Of a stretch of DNA of 64,000 nucleotides, positions 57,379 through 64,000 are shown piece by piece. Source of the stretch: Rhizobium sp. Leaf262 (GTDB lineage: Bacteria > Pseudomonadota > Alphaproteobacteria > Rhizobiales > Rhizobiaceae). The stretch covers positions 159,869-223,868 of the forward strand of contig NZ_LMMM01000007.1 in assembly GCF_001422245.1 (NCBI RefSeq). Reading direction: 5' to 3'. The position numbers were made by a program, and so were the translations under genes. The stretch's first letter is position 1. Every line of letters begins with the position of its first letter. The notes under the pieces are model-generated. The model was not told the DNA's origin, ran no database searches, and was given only the letters and a program-made list of their open reading frames with translations.

Positions 57379-57633
57379 ATGACGGAAAATGCCAACACAG
57401 CCGATGTCAGCGGTTATTCTTTCGAAAAGGCTGTCGCCGAGCTGGAAAGCATTGTCGCCCGTCTGGAACGCGGCGATGTGGCACTGGACGAATCCATCGC
57501 CATCTACGAGCGCGGCGAAGCCCTGAAGAAACATTGCGAAACCCTGCTGACAGCCGCTGAAAAGCGTATCGAGAAAATCCGTCTGGATCGGGCAGGAAAG
57601 CCGGTTGGTGTGGAGCCGCTGGACGGGGAATAA
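57379..57633 (+). CDS. xseB: Exodeoxyribonuclease VII small subunit
   Basis: An 84-aa subunit of ExoVII, which degrades single-stranded DNA. The core is [41 protein letters not shown] (in parts: [31 protein letters not shown]), a coiled pair of helices. The ATG at 57379 has AAGGG 7 nt upstream; a TTG two codons earlier overlaps the HDAC stop. The large subunit xseA is not in the window. Confidence 0.95.
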   Translation: MTENANTADVSGYSFEKAVAELESIVARLERGDVALDESIAIYERGEALKKHCETLLTAAEKRIEKIRLDRAGKPVGVEPLDGE

Positions 57634-57682
57634 GTTTAGGTTGCCTTTCGGCAAATGACCGATGGTCTGACCCTTTACCGTC

Positions 57683-57764
57683 GTCATCCTCGGGCTTGTC
57701 CCGAGGATCTATCCACGTTTGATGTTGGGGTTCGTTAGACCCTCGGGACAAGCCCGAGGGTGAC
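57683..57764. repeat. Composite intergenic inverted repeat (copy C)
   Basis: A 28-base arm (57683-57710) is repeated inverted at 57737-57764 with two mismatches, both of which keep G-U pairing. The left arm folds as ATCCTCGGG / CCCGAGGAT around CTTGT; the right arm as CCCTCGGG / CCCGAGGG around ACAAG. The spacer is 26 bases. It lies between xseB and the pirin gene. The right border GGGTGACGGA matches copy B. Confidence 0.88.
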
Positions 57765-57891
57765 GGAGAAGGATGATGCAGATTTGGGCCCTATCTCCTC
57801 TCCCAACATGAGAACACAGCGTTCATCATCAGACCCTCAACAGCCTCCCAAATCGTGGTAATCTATCCGCCAGTCACGCAGGAGATTTGCC

Positions 57892-58815
57892 ATGTCGTTT
57901 TTTCCCGGAAGAGACCCCGCCGCAGGCGATGCCTTTGCCTGCGATGCGATCGAAAATCTGATCATTCCGCGCTCGAGCGATATTGGTGGCTTTGCCGTGC
58001 GGCGCGCGTTGCCGACGCGGGATCGTCGGCTGGTGGGTCCGTTCATCTTTTTCGACCGCATGGGCCCTGCCATTTTGAAAGCCGGAGAAGCGCTGGATGT
58101 GAAGCCCCATCCGCATATCGGGCTTTCCACCGTGACGTATCTGTTCGACGGCGAGATCAAGCATCGCGATAGTCTCGGCACCGAACTGACGATCCGCCCC
58201 GGCGATATCAATCTGATGACCGCAGGGCGCGGCATCGTGCATTCGGAACGCACGCCGGAAAATCTGCGCGGTCAGCCGCTGTCCATGTCAGGGTTGCAGA
58301 CCTGGCTTGCCCTGCCCGACAAAAAGGAAGAAATCGCGCCGGAATTTTCCCATACGGGACGCGATGCCATGCCGATGATCGATGACGCCGGTGTGTTCGG
58401 GCGGGTCGTGATCGGATCGTTTGCGGGTGCCGCTTCTCCGGTCAAGACGCTGACAGATACGCTTTATGTCGACCTGACCTTGAATGCGGGCGCGAAATTT
58501 CCCTTCGGCGCAGATCACGAGGAGCGGGCGATCTATATTCTCTCTGGTTGTCTGGAAGTGGCAGGCGACGTGTTTGCAGCCGATCAGCTGATCGTCTTTC
58601 GCGCGGGCGACGACATCACGCTGAAAGGCGGAATTAGTGGATGCCACATCATGATTTTCGGTGGCGCGGCGCTGAATTCCAAACGTTATATCTGGTGGAA
58701 TTTCGTTTCGTCATCAAAAGAACGCATAGAACAAGCCAAGCAGGAGTGGAGAACGGGGCGGTTCGACATCGTTCCGGGGGATGAGGAAGAGTTTGTCCCT
58801 TTGCCGCAGGCTTGA
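57892..58815 (+). CDS. Pirin family protein
   Basis: A 307-aa bicupin. The N-terminal metal site is in VKPHPHIGLSTVTYLFDGEIKHRDSLG (in parts: PHPHIGL, GEIKHRDSLG) with the Glu/His of RGIVHSERTPE. The pirin C-terminal cupin begins near TLYVDLTLNAGAKFPF. Bacterial pirins include quercetinase-like dioxygenases and regulators; the activity is not decided by sequence. It follows the repeat and precedes dxs by 91 bases. Confidence 0.93.
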   Translation: MSFFPGRDPAAGDAFACDAIENLIIPRSSDIGGFAVRRALPTRDRRLVGPFIFFDRMGPAILKAGEALDVKPHPHIGLSTVTYLFDGEIKHRDSLGTELTIRPGDINLMTAGRGIVHSERTPENLRGQPLSMSGLQTWLALPDKKEEIAPEFSHTGRDAMPMIDDAGVFGRVVIGSFAGAASPVKTLTDTLYVDLTLNAGAKFPFGADHEERAIYILSGCLEVAGDVFAADQLIVFRAGDDITLKGGISGCHIMIFGGAALNSKRYIWWNFVSSSKERIEQAKQEWRTGRFDIVPGDEEEFVPLPQA

Positions 58816-58906
58816 AAATCGTTAAAAGGATTTAAATCTTGCCGAAGGCCGCGCTACACACCATCTGGTAGCAAGGAATTGAACGATAGAGACGAAGGCC
58901 GAACGA

Positions 58907-60829
58907 TTGACCGGAATGCCAGAGACACCATTGCTTGACCGGGTGAAATTCCCATCCGACCTCAAGTCGATCGATGATCGCGACCTGCCGCAACTGGCCA
59001 GGGAATTGCGTGACGAGATGATCGACGCCGTTTCGACCACCGGCGGGCATCTGGGTGCAGGCCTCGGCGTTGTGGAGCTGACCATTGCCATTCACAAGGT
59101 GTTCAACACGCCGGAGGATCGGCTGATCTTCGATGTCGGCCATCAGTGCTATCCGCATAAAATCCTGACTGGCCGTCGAGACCGCATCCGCACCCTGCGG
59201 CAGGAAGGTGGCCTGTCCGGCTTCACCCGCCGCGCGGAAAGTGAATATGACGATTTCGGCGCTGGCCATTCGTCCACTTCCATTTCTGCCGGTCTCGGCA
59301 TGGCGGTGGCAGCAGAGCTGGATGGCAGCAACCGCAAGGTCATCTCAGTCATCGGTGATGGCTCCATGTCTGCTGGCATGGCCTTCGAGGCGCTGAACAA
59401 TGCCGGTGCGCTGGACGCGCGCCTCATCGTCATTCTCAACGATAACGACATGTCGATTGCCCCGCCGACGGGTGCCATGAGCGCCTATCTGGCGCGTCTG
59501 GCGTCCGGTCGCACCTATATGGGCTTCCGCGATTTCGGCAAGAAGCTGACGGCCTATCTCGGCAAGACCATCGACCGCGCCATTACCCGTGCCGTGACCC
59601 ATGCGCGGGGTTATGTCACCGGTGGAACGTTGTTCGAAGAGCTTGGCTTCTACCATATCGGCCCCATCGACGGTCATTCCTTCGACCATCTTCTGCCTGT
59701 CTTGCGCAATGTGCGCGACAACCAGAAGGGTCCGGTGCTGATCCATGTGGTGACGCAGAAGGGCAAGGGATACGCGCCTGCCGAAGCTGCTGCCGACAAG
59801 TATCACGGCGTCAACAAGTTCGATGTCATCACCGGCGCGCAGGCCAAGGCCAAGCCGAATGCACCGAGCTATACCAGCGTCTTTGCCGAAGCGTTGATCC
59901 AGGAAGCGACGCTGGACGACAAGATCGTCGGCGTCAGCGCCGCCATGCCGAATGGCACGGGTCTGGATAAGCTGGCCGAACTCTTCCCAACCCGCAGCTT
60001 CGATGTTGGCATTGCCGAGCAGCATGCGGTGACCTTTGCGGCGGGCCTTGCTGCGGATGGCTACAAACCCTTCTGCGCGCTCTATTCCACCTTCCTGCAA
60101 CGCGGTTACGACCAGCTCGTGCATGACGTGGCCATTCAGGGTCTTCCCGTCCGCTTCCCGATCGACCGCGCCGGTTTCGTCGGGGCTGACGGCCCCACCC
60201 ATTCTGGTTCGTTCGACACGACCTTCCTGGCGACCCTGCCCGGCATGGTGGTGATGGCAGCGGCTGACGAGGCTGAGCTGAAACATATGGTTCGCACGGC
60301 TGCCGCCTATGATGAAGGCCCGATTTCCTTCCGTTATCCGCGTGGTGAAGGTGTTGGCATCGAGATGCCTGCGCGTGGCGAAATTCTGGAAATCGGCAAG
60401 GGCCGGATTATGAAGGAAGGCTCCAAGGTCGCGTTGCTCTCCTTCGGCACGCGCCTTGCCGAATGCCTGGCTGCTGCGGAAGATCTGGATGCGGCTGGCC
60501 TTTCCACGACGGTCGCAGACGCGCGCTTTGCCAAGCCGCTCGACCTTGATCTCATTCGCCAACTGGCCAGCCACCACGAAGTTCTCGTCACCATCGAAGA
60601 AGGTTCGGCAGGCGGCTTCGGCGCACATGTGCTGCATTTCATGGCCAGCGCCGGTCTTCTCGATACGGGCCTCAAGGTCCGCACATTGACGCTTCCCGAC
60701 CAGTGGGTCGAGCAGGCCAAGCCGGAAATCATGTATGCCAATGCGGGGCTGGACCGGGCGGGCATCGTGTCGACTGTCTTCAACGCTTTGGGACAGAAGC
60801 AGTCGGGCCTCGGCGTCGCCGCGTCCTAG
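58907..60829 (+). CDS. dxs: 1-deoxy-D-xylulose-5-phosphate synthase
   Basis: First enzyme of the MEP pathway, condensing pyruvate and glyceraldehyde 3-phosphate with TPP (640 aa). TPP/Mg motif [21 protein letters not shown]-proximal [15 protein letters not shown]; the transketolase central domain with [17 protein letters not shown] and [13 protein letters not shown]-terminal domain with [11 protein letters not shown]. The start is a TTG ([13 protein letters not shown]) after GAAGG; an ATG three codons later is possible. It ends at a strong bidirectional terminator. Confidence 0.97.
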   Translation: MTGMPETPLLDRVKFPSDLKSIDDRDLPQLARELRDEMIDAVSTTGGHLGAGLGVVELTIAIHKVFNTPEDRLIFDVGHQCYPHKILTGRRDRIRTLRQEGGLSGFTRRAESEYDDFGAGHSSTSISAGLGMAVAAELDGSNRKVISVIGDGSMSAGMAFEALNNAGALDARLIVILNDNDMSIAPPTGAMSAYLARLASGRTYMGFRDFGKKLTAYLGKTIDRAITRAVTHARGYVTGGTLFEELGFYHIGPIDGHSFDHLLPVLRNVRDNQKGPVLIHVVTQKGKGYAPAEAAADKYHGVNKFDVITGAQAKAKPNAPSYTSVFAEALIQEATLDDKIVGVSAAMPNGTGLDKLAELFPTRSFDVGIAEQHAVTFAAGLAADGYKPFCALYSTFLQRGYDQLVHDVAIQGLPVRFPIDRAGFVGADGPTHSGSFDTTFLATLPGMVVMAAADEAELKHMVRTAAAYDEGPISFRYPRGEGVGIEMPARGEILEIGKGRIMKEGSKVALLSFGTRLAECLAAAEDLDAAGLSTTVADARFAKPLDLDLIRQLASHHEVLVTIEEGSAGGFGAHVLHFMASAGLLDTGLKVRTLTLPDQWVEQAKPEIMYANAGLDRAGIVSTVFNALGQKQSGLGVAAS

Positions 60830-60881
60830 TGGCATTGTCGATACCGGATGACGACGAGTTATGCGCTGTCGTCGGAACAAG

Positions 60882-60915
60882 AAAAAAGCCACCGGATCGC
60901 TCCGGTGGCTTTTTT
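60882..60915. terminator. Strong bidirectional terminator between dxs and the chemoreceptor gene
   Basis: Fifteen-base perfect stem AAAAAAGCCACCGGA / TCCGGTGGCTTTTTT with a 4-base TCGC loop, flanked by A and T tracts on both strands. It terminates both convergent genes. Confidence 0.92.
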
Positions 60916-60937
60916 CGTTTCAAGCTGTCAGATTGTC

Positions 60938-62959
60938 TCAGAATTCTTCCCAGTCCTGTGTAGCAGGCTGAGCTGCAGCCGCAGCTGGGGCAAAGGCGCT
61001 GGCGAGGCTCTGTCCCAACGCGCGGGCTGGAGACGGAACCGCACGGGCGGTGGGCTGGGCAATTTTCGCAGCAGGCCGCGGCTTGGCTGCGAATGTCGGC
61101 TTGGGCGCAACGGCTGCAGAGCGTGGTGCAGCGGGAGCGCTGGAAGGTGCGAACGCCGTCGTGCTGCGCGCCATGCCACCCAGCTTGAACTGGCCGATCA
61201 GGCTGTTGAGCGCTTCGGCCTCACGTGCCAGCGCGTGGCTTGCCGCAGTCTGTTCTTCGACCATGGCCGCGTTCTGCTGCGTGCCCTGATCCATGGTGTT
61301 GACCGCAGTGTTGATCTCCTGCAACCCGGTTGCCTGCTCGCGTGCCGCTGTGACGATGGTGCTGACATGCGAGTTGATTTCCTCAACCTCGGCAATGATG
61401 AGCTGCAACGCCTTGCCGGTTTCACCAACGAGGTTGACGCCATTTTCGACCTGTGCGCTGGATGCACTGATCAGCGACTTGATTTCCTTTGCGGCATTGG
61501 CAGAGCGCTGTGCGAGTTCACGCACTTCCTGCGCGACAACGGCAAAGCCCTTGCCTGCCTCTCCGGCACGGGCCGCTTCTACACCCGCGTTCAGGGCCAG
61601 AAGGTTGGTCTGGAAAGCGATGTCATCGATGACACCGATGATGTTGGTGATCTCGCCAGACGACTTTTCGATTTCCTGCATGGCGGCGACGGCCTTGCGA
61701 ACGACGGTGCCGGAGTTTTCAGCTCCTGCCCGGGCACGCTGAACCAGAGCACTCGCCTCTTCTGCACCCTTTGCGCTGTCGCGTACGGTGGTCGTGACTT
61801 CTTCAAGTGCAGCAGCCGTCTCTTCGATGGATGCGGCCTGTTGTTCGGTACGGCGGGAAAGATCGTCGGCAGAGGACAGCATTTCGGCAGCCCCGGCATG
61901 GATGGCCGCAGCGTTTTCGCCGACGTTGCGCATCGCGTGCTGAAGCTTGTCCAGCGAGTTGTTGAAGTTCAGGCGCAATGGTTCGATGAAATCGGTAAAC
62001 GGTGTTTCGATCCGATACGCCAGATTACCGTCAGCCAGAGCTTCGAGACCCTTGGCAAGCTCATCACGGGCAAAGGCCTGTTCAGCTTCGGCGCGTGCCT
62101 TTTCTGCTTCGTTGCGACGGCGGTCGGCTTCGGTGGCGTTGCGCATGCGGTCGCCTTCGTCAGCCAGGCGCGATTTTTCGATGCCGGCTTCCTTGAAGAC
62201 CAGAACGGCCTGCGCCATCTTGCCCACTTCGTCGCCACGGTCGAGCGCTGGAACGTCAACGGACATCTCACCACCGGCCAGACGACCCATGGCATCCGTC
62301 ATGGCCACGATGGGCGTCACGATGGCTCGCGAGAGCAGCCAAATCAGGAAGACAGCGACAACACCGGCAATCGCGCCACCGCCCAGCAGGGCGATCTCAA
62401 GATTGTTGTGGGCCTTCTCCTGCGCAGCGACCTGACTTGCGGAGGCTGCGTTCAGCTGATCCTTGATCTTGGCGGCGGCCGCACGGAAGCTGTCGAGCTG
62501 ACCCTTTGCCTGATTGCGACCAATTTCGATGATTTCGGAGATCGGCGCTTCGGTGTTCTTGCGGGCTGCCATCTGCGGCTCTGCAAGTTCCTTGTAAAAC
62601 ACCGTGGCAGTCGCTTCCATCTCGTTGATGGACTTGATGATCTCCGGTTCGTTGGCGGCCAGTGCGCGTGCGTCGTTCAGTTTCTTCAGCATCAGCTCAC
62701 GCTGTGCTGGCACGTCCTTGTATGTGCTATCGCTGCGAAACAGCAGGAAGCCGCGCTGGTTGACGGCCTGTTCCAGCATCGCCGCCAGGGCGCCATCGAC
62801 GTTCTGCATGATTTTGCCGGTGTTGGTCTGCTGCTCGGAGACCGACTTCGCTTCCATCGTCTGCAGGAAGACAAAAGCCGACGCCACGAGGCATACGCCC
62901 ATCAACGCAATGAAGGTGATGACCAGTTTGAGGTTAATGGGAAGATTTTTCAATGACAT
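60938..62959 (-). CDS. Methyl-accepting chemotaxis protein with C-terminal pentapeptide
   Basis: A 673-aa chemoreceptor. TM1 (about 10-32) and TM2 (near 190-210) frame a four-helix periplasmic sensor. A HAMP domain follows, and a second HAMP-like repeat precedes the signalling domain, whose tip is [37 protein letters not shown] (in parts: [22 protein letters not shown]). A long Ala/Pro linker ends in DWEEF, resembling the NWETF tether of CheR/CheB. The start [11 protein letters not shown] is chosen over a longer frame. It is the intact counterpart to the frameshifted gene at 1-1859. Confidence 0.95.
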   Translation of the reverse strand: MSLKNLPINLKLVITFIALMGVCLVASAFVFLQTMEAKSVSEQQTNTGKIMQNVDGALAAMLEQAVNQRGFLLFRSDSTYKDVPAQRELMLKKLNDARALAANEPEIIKSINEMEATATVFYKELAEPQMAARKNTEAPISEIIEIGRNQAKGQLDSFRAAAAKIKDQLNAASASQVAAQEKAHNNLEIALLGGGAIAGVVAVFLIWLLSRAIVTPIVAMTDAMGRLAGGEMSVDVPALDRGDEVGKMAQAVLVFKEAGIEKSRLADEGDRMRNATEADRRRNEAEKARAEAEQAFARDELAKGLEALADGNLAYRIETPFTDFIEPLRLNFNNSLDKLQHAMRNVGENAAAIHAGAAEMLSSADDLSRRTEQQAASIEETAAALEEVTTTVRDSAKGAEEASALVQRARAGAENSGTVVRKAVAAMQEIEKSSGEITNIIGVIDDIAFQTNLLALNAGVEAARAGEAGKGFAVVAQEVRELAQRSANAAKEIKSLISASSAQVENGVNLVGETGKALQLIIAEVEEINSHVSTIVTAAREQATGLQEINTAVNTMDQGTQQNAAMVEEQTAASHALAREAEALNSLIGQFKLGGMARSTTAFAPSSAPAAPRSAAVAPKPTFAAKPRPAAKIAQPTARAVPSPARALGQSLASAFAPAAAAAQPATQDWEEF

Positions 62960-63231
62960 CGAGAGCTCTTTCGACACACTTCCGGCTGGACTGAGCATAA
63001 GGCAGTCCGGGCACACGGCACGATATTGATCAGGGAGGGCCGCCATCATGGCAGAAGCGGATGACTTCACATCCGACTTTGCCGCACACTGCAGCAAAGC
63101 CGTTTATTTTCGCTTAAATCGGAGAATACTAATTTTCGATGTTGCATTCATGGATTTAGTGGCTGCCGATTCCGTTCTTTCGCCGCACAAAAGGCTTGCA
63201 CTGCGGGCATTTGACAGTCATTGACACGGCC

Positions 63232-63984
63232 ATGTCTAATTCATCTGAAAATCACCGGCTGGACCAGCTTCTGGTATCGCGCGGCCTGTTTGCCAGCCGC
63301 TCCCGCGCACGCGATGCAGTGGAGCGCGGCACCGTGCGCGTCAACGGCAAGGTCGTCACCAAGCCCAGCCTGACATTTCCCGGAAATGTCGTCTTCGAAA
63401 TCAGCGATCCTGCGCAGGACTATGTGTCACGCGGGGCGTTGAAACTGGTCGCCGCACTCGACCATTTCCAGCTCGATCCACGCAATCTCGAATGTCTCGA
63501 TGTCGGCGCATCCACGGGCGGCTTCACCGAAGTTTTGCTGAAGCGCGGCGCGTCCCACGTCACCTCCATCGATGTCGGCCACGGGCAAATTCATCCGCGC
63601 ATCGAAAACGACCGACGCGTGACCAGTATCGAAGGTTTCAACGCCCGCTTCCTGACCAGCGACGATATCGACAATCGGCCGATCAGCTTCATCGTGTCGG
63701 ACGTGTCCTTCATTTCGCTGAAGCTGGCGCTCGCCCCTGCGCTGGAACTGGCAGAGCCCGGCGCGCTTGCCGTGCTGCTGGTGAAGCCGCAATTCGAAGC
63801 CGGTCGCGATGCGATCAGCAAGGCCGGTCTTTTGAAGGAGCCGGAAACCGCGCCCGAGGTTGCCGCAGAGCTTGAGCGCTGGCTGGTGGAGGACATGGGC
63901 TGGGTGAGCCTCGGCCTCATCCCCTCCCCCATTGCTGGTGGTGATGGCAATGTCGAATTCCTTCTCGGAGGCAAAAAGCCATGA
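63232..63984 (+). CDS. tlyA: TlyA-family rRNA 2'-O-methyltransferase
   Basis: A 250-aa RNA-binding methyltransferase. An N-terminal S4 domain (about 8-70, RLDQLLVSRGLFASRSRARDAVERGTV in parts) is followed by an FtsJ/RrmJ-type SAM domain with LDVGASTGGFTEVLLKRGA (in parts: LDVGASTGGFTEVLL) and the catalytic-type VSDVSFISL and LLVKPQFEAGRD. Homologues methylate 16S and 23S rRNA in mycobacteria; target here is inferred. It often sits next to dxs; here the chemoreceptor gene lies between them on the other strand. Confidence 0.94.
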   Translation: MSNSSENHRLDQLLVSRGLFASRSRARDAVERGTVRVNGKVVTKPSLTFPGNVVFEISDPAQDYVSRGALKLVAALDHFQLDPRNLECLDVGASTGGFTEVLLKRGASHVTSIDVGHGQIHPRIENDRRVTSIEGFNARFLTSDDIDNRPISFIVSDVSFISLKLALAPALELAEPGALAVLLVKPQFEAGRDAISKAGLLKEPETAPEVAAELERWLVEDMGWVSLGLIPSPIAGGDGNVEFLLGGKKP

Positions 63985-64000
63985 GCACTCAGACCTTGAA
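63981..64000 (+). CDS. Start of the next gene, cut by the window end
   Basis: An ATG overlapping the tlyA stop by 4 bases (ATGA) begins MSTQTL and runs to the edge of the window. The overlap suggests a co-translated partner. In Rhizobiales tlyA is commonly followed by a class I SAM-dependent RNA methyltransferase, but six codons cannot show that. Confidence 0.4.

Noticed and set aside
60848-62956. Open frame of about 700 codons on the plus strand opposite the chemoreceptor gene
   Set aside because: Shadow of the strongly biased chemoreceptor gene; it runs through the terminator and has no recognisable domain.

Overview
The window is a gene-dense, moderately high-GC stretch of alphaproteobacterial chromosome, most like Rhizobiaceae (Agrobacterium/Rhizobium group). 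The evidence is gene content: a GANTC methyltransferase close to S. meliloti CcrM, a BioR regulator with BioR boxes next to bioY, an ispH-thrB-rnhA run, a ctaCDB-coxF-ctaGE terminal oxidase cluster, and small rhizobial families (DUF1344, IalB, RT0821-type lipoprotein). I see no phage, transposase, integrase, plasmid gene, CRISPR array, tRNA or rRNA. Almost all genes are core metabolism and housekeeping.

Layout. 1-1859: 3' part of a chemoreceptor gene with a frameshift. 2205-10890: a genome-maintenance group (smc, a Tat-exported DsbA-like thioredoxin, a DUF721/DciA-like protein, mutY, a HAD hydrolase, a small monooxygenase, ccrM). 11258-15736: a secreted four-repeat protein, a DUF1284 protein coupled to bioY, bioR, a HAD phosphatase and a lipoprotein. 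15946-22218: thrC, an M16 peptidase, a GNAT acetyltransferase and a membrane GGDEF-EAL protein. 22197-25957: a zinc-ribbon metalloprotease-like protein, CsbD, YqgE/AlgH, a DsbD N-domain protein and a peroxiredoxin. 26122-28765: a zinc-type ABC transporter preceded by a 40-residue membrane peptide and a palindromic operator. 28817-38459: a long minus-strand run, functionally ctaC-ctaD-ctaB-coxF-ctaG-ctaE, then DUF983-SURF1-ispH-thrB-rnhA, then a Dabb protein.

38788-50602 is mixed: ialB, tldD, VOC, HAD, MazG-like, pdxH, lipoprotein, DnaJ-like, fabI, histidine phosphatase, DUF1344 and a second GGDEF-EAL sensor with two PAS domains. 50795-57633 holds aroC, ribB, an AlkX/YcaQ-type glycosylase, the biotin ECF transporter bioM-bioN-bioY, an HDAC-like deacetylase and xseB. 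57892-64000 holds pirin, dxs, a convergent chemoreceptor gene, tlyA and the first codons of the next gene.

Functional links. There are two biotin-uptake loci, a solitary bioY beside bioR and a full bioMNY, and the first carries two clear BioR boxes. Threonine synthesis is split between thrC and thrB. Respiratory-oxidase assembly (ctaB, ctaG, coxF, SURF1) sits with the oxidase subunits. I found no clear candidate for a wholly new multi-gene system. The observations most worth a second look are the three composite inverted repeats whose stems covary around a conserved CTTG loop, the micro-ORF in the zinc operon, the DUF1284-bioY coupling, the four-repeat exported protein opposite ccrM, the paired GANTC sites near ccrM, and the 2-nt frameshift in the first chemoreceptor gene.
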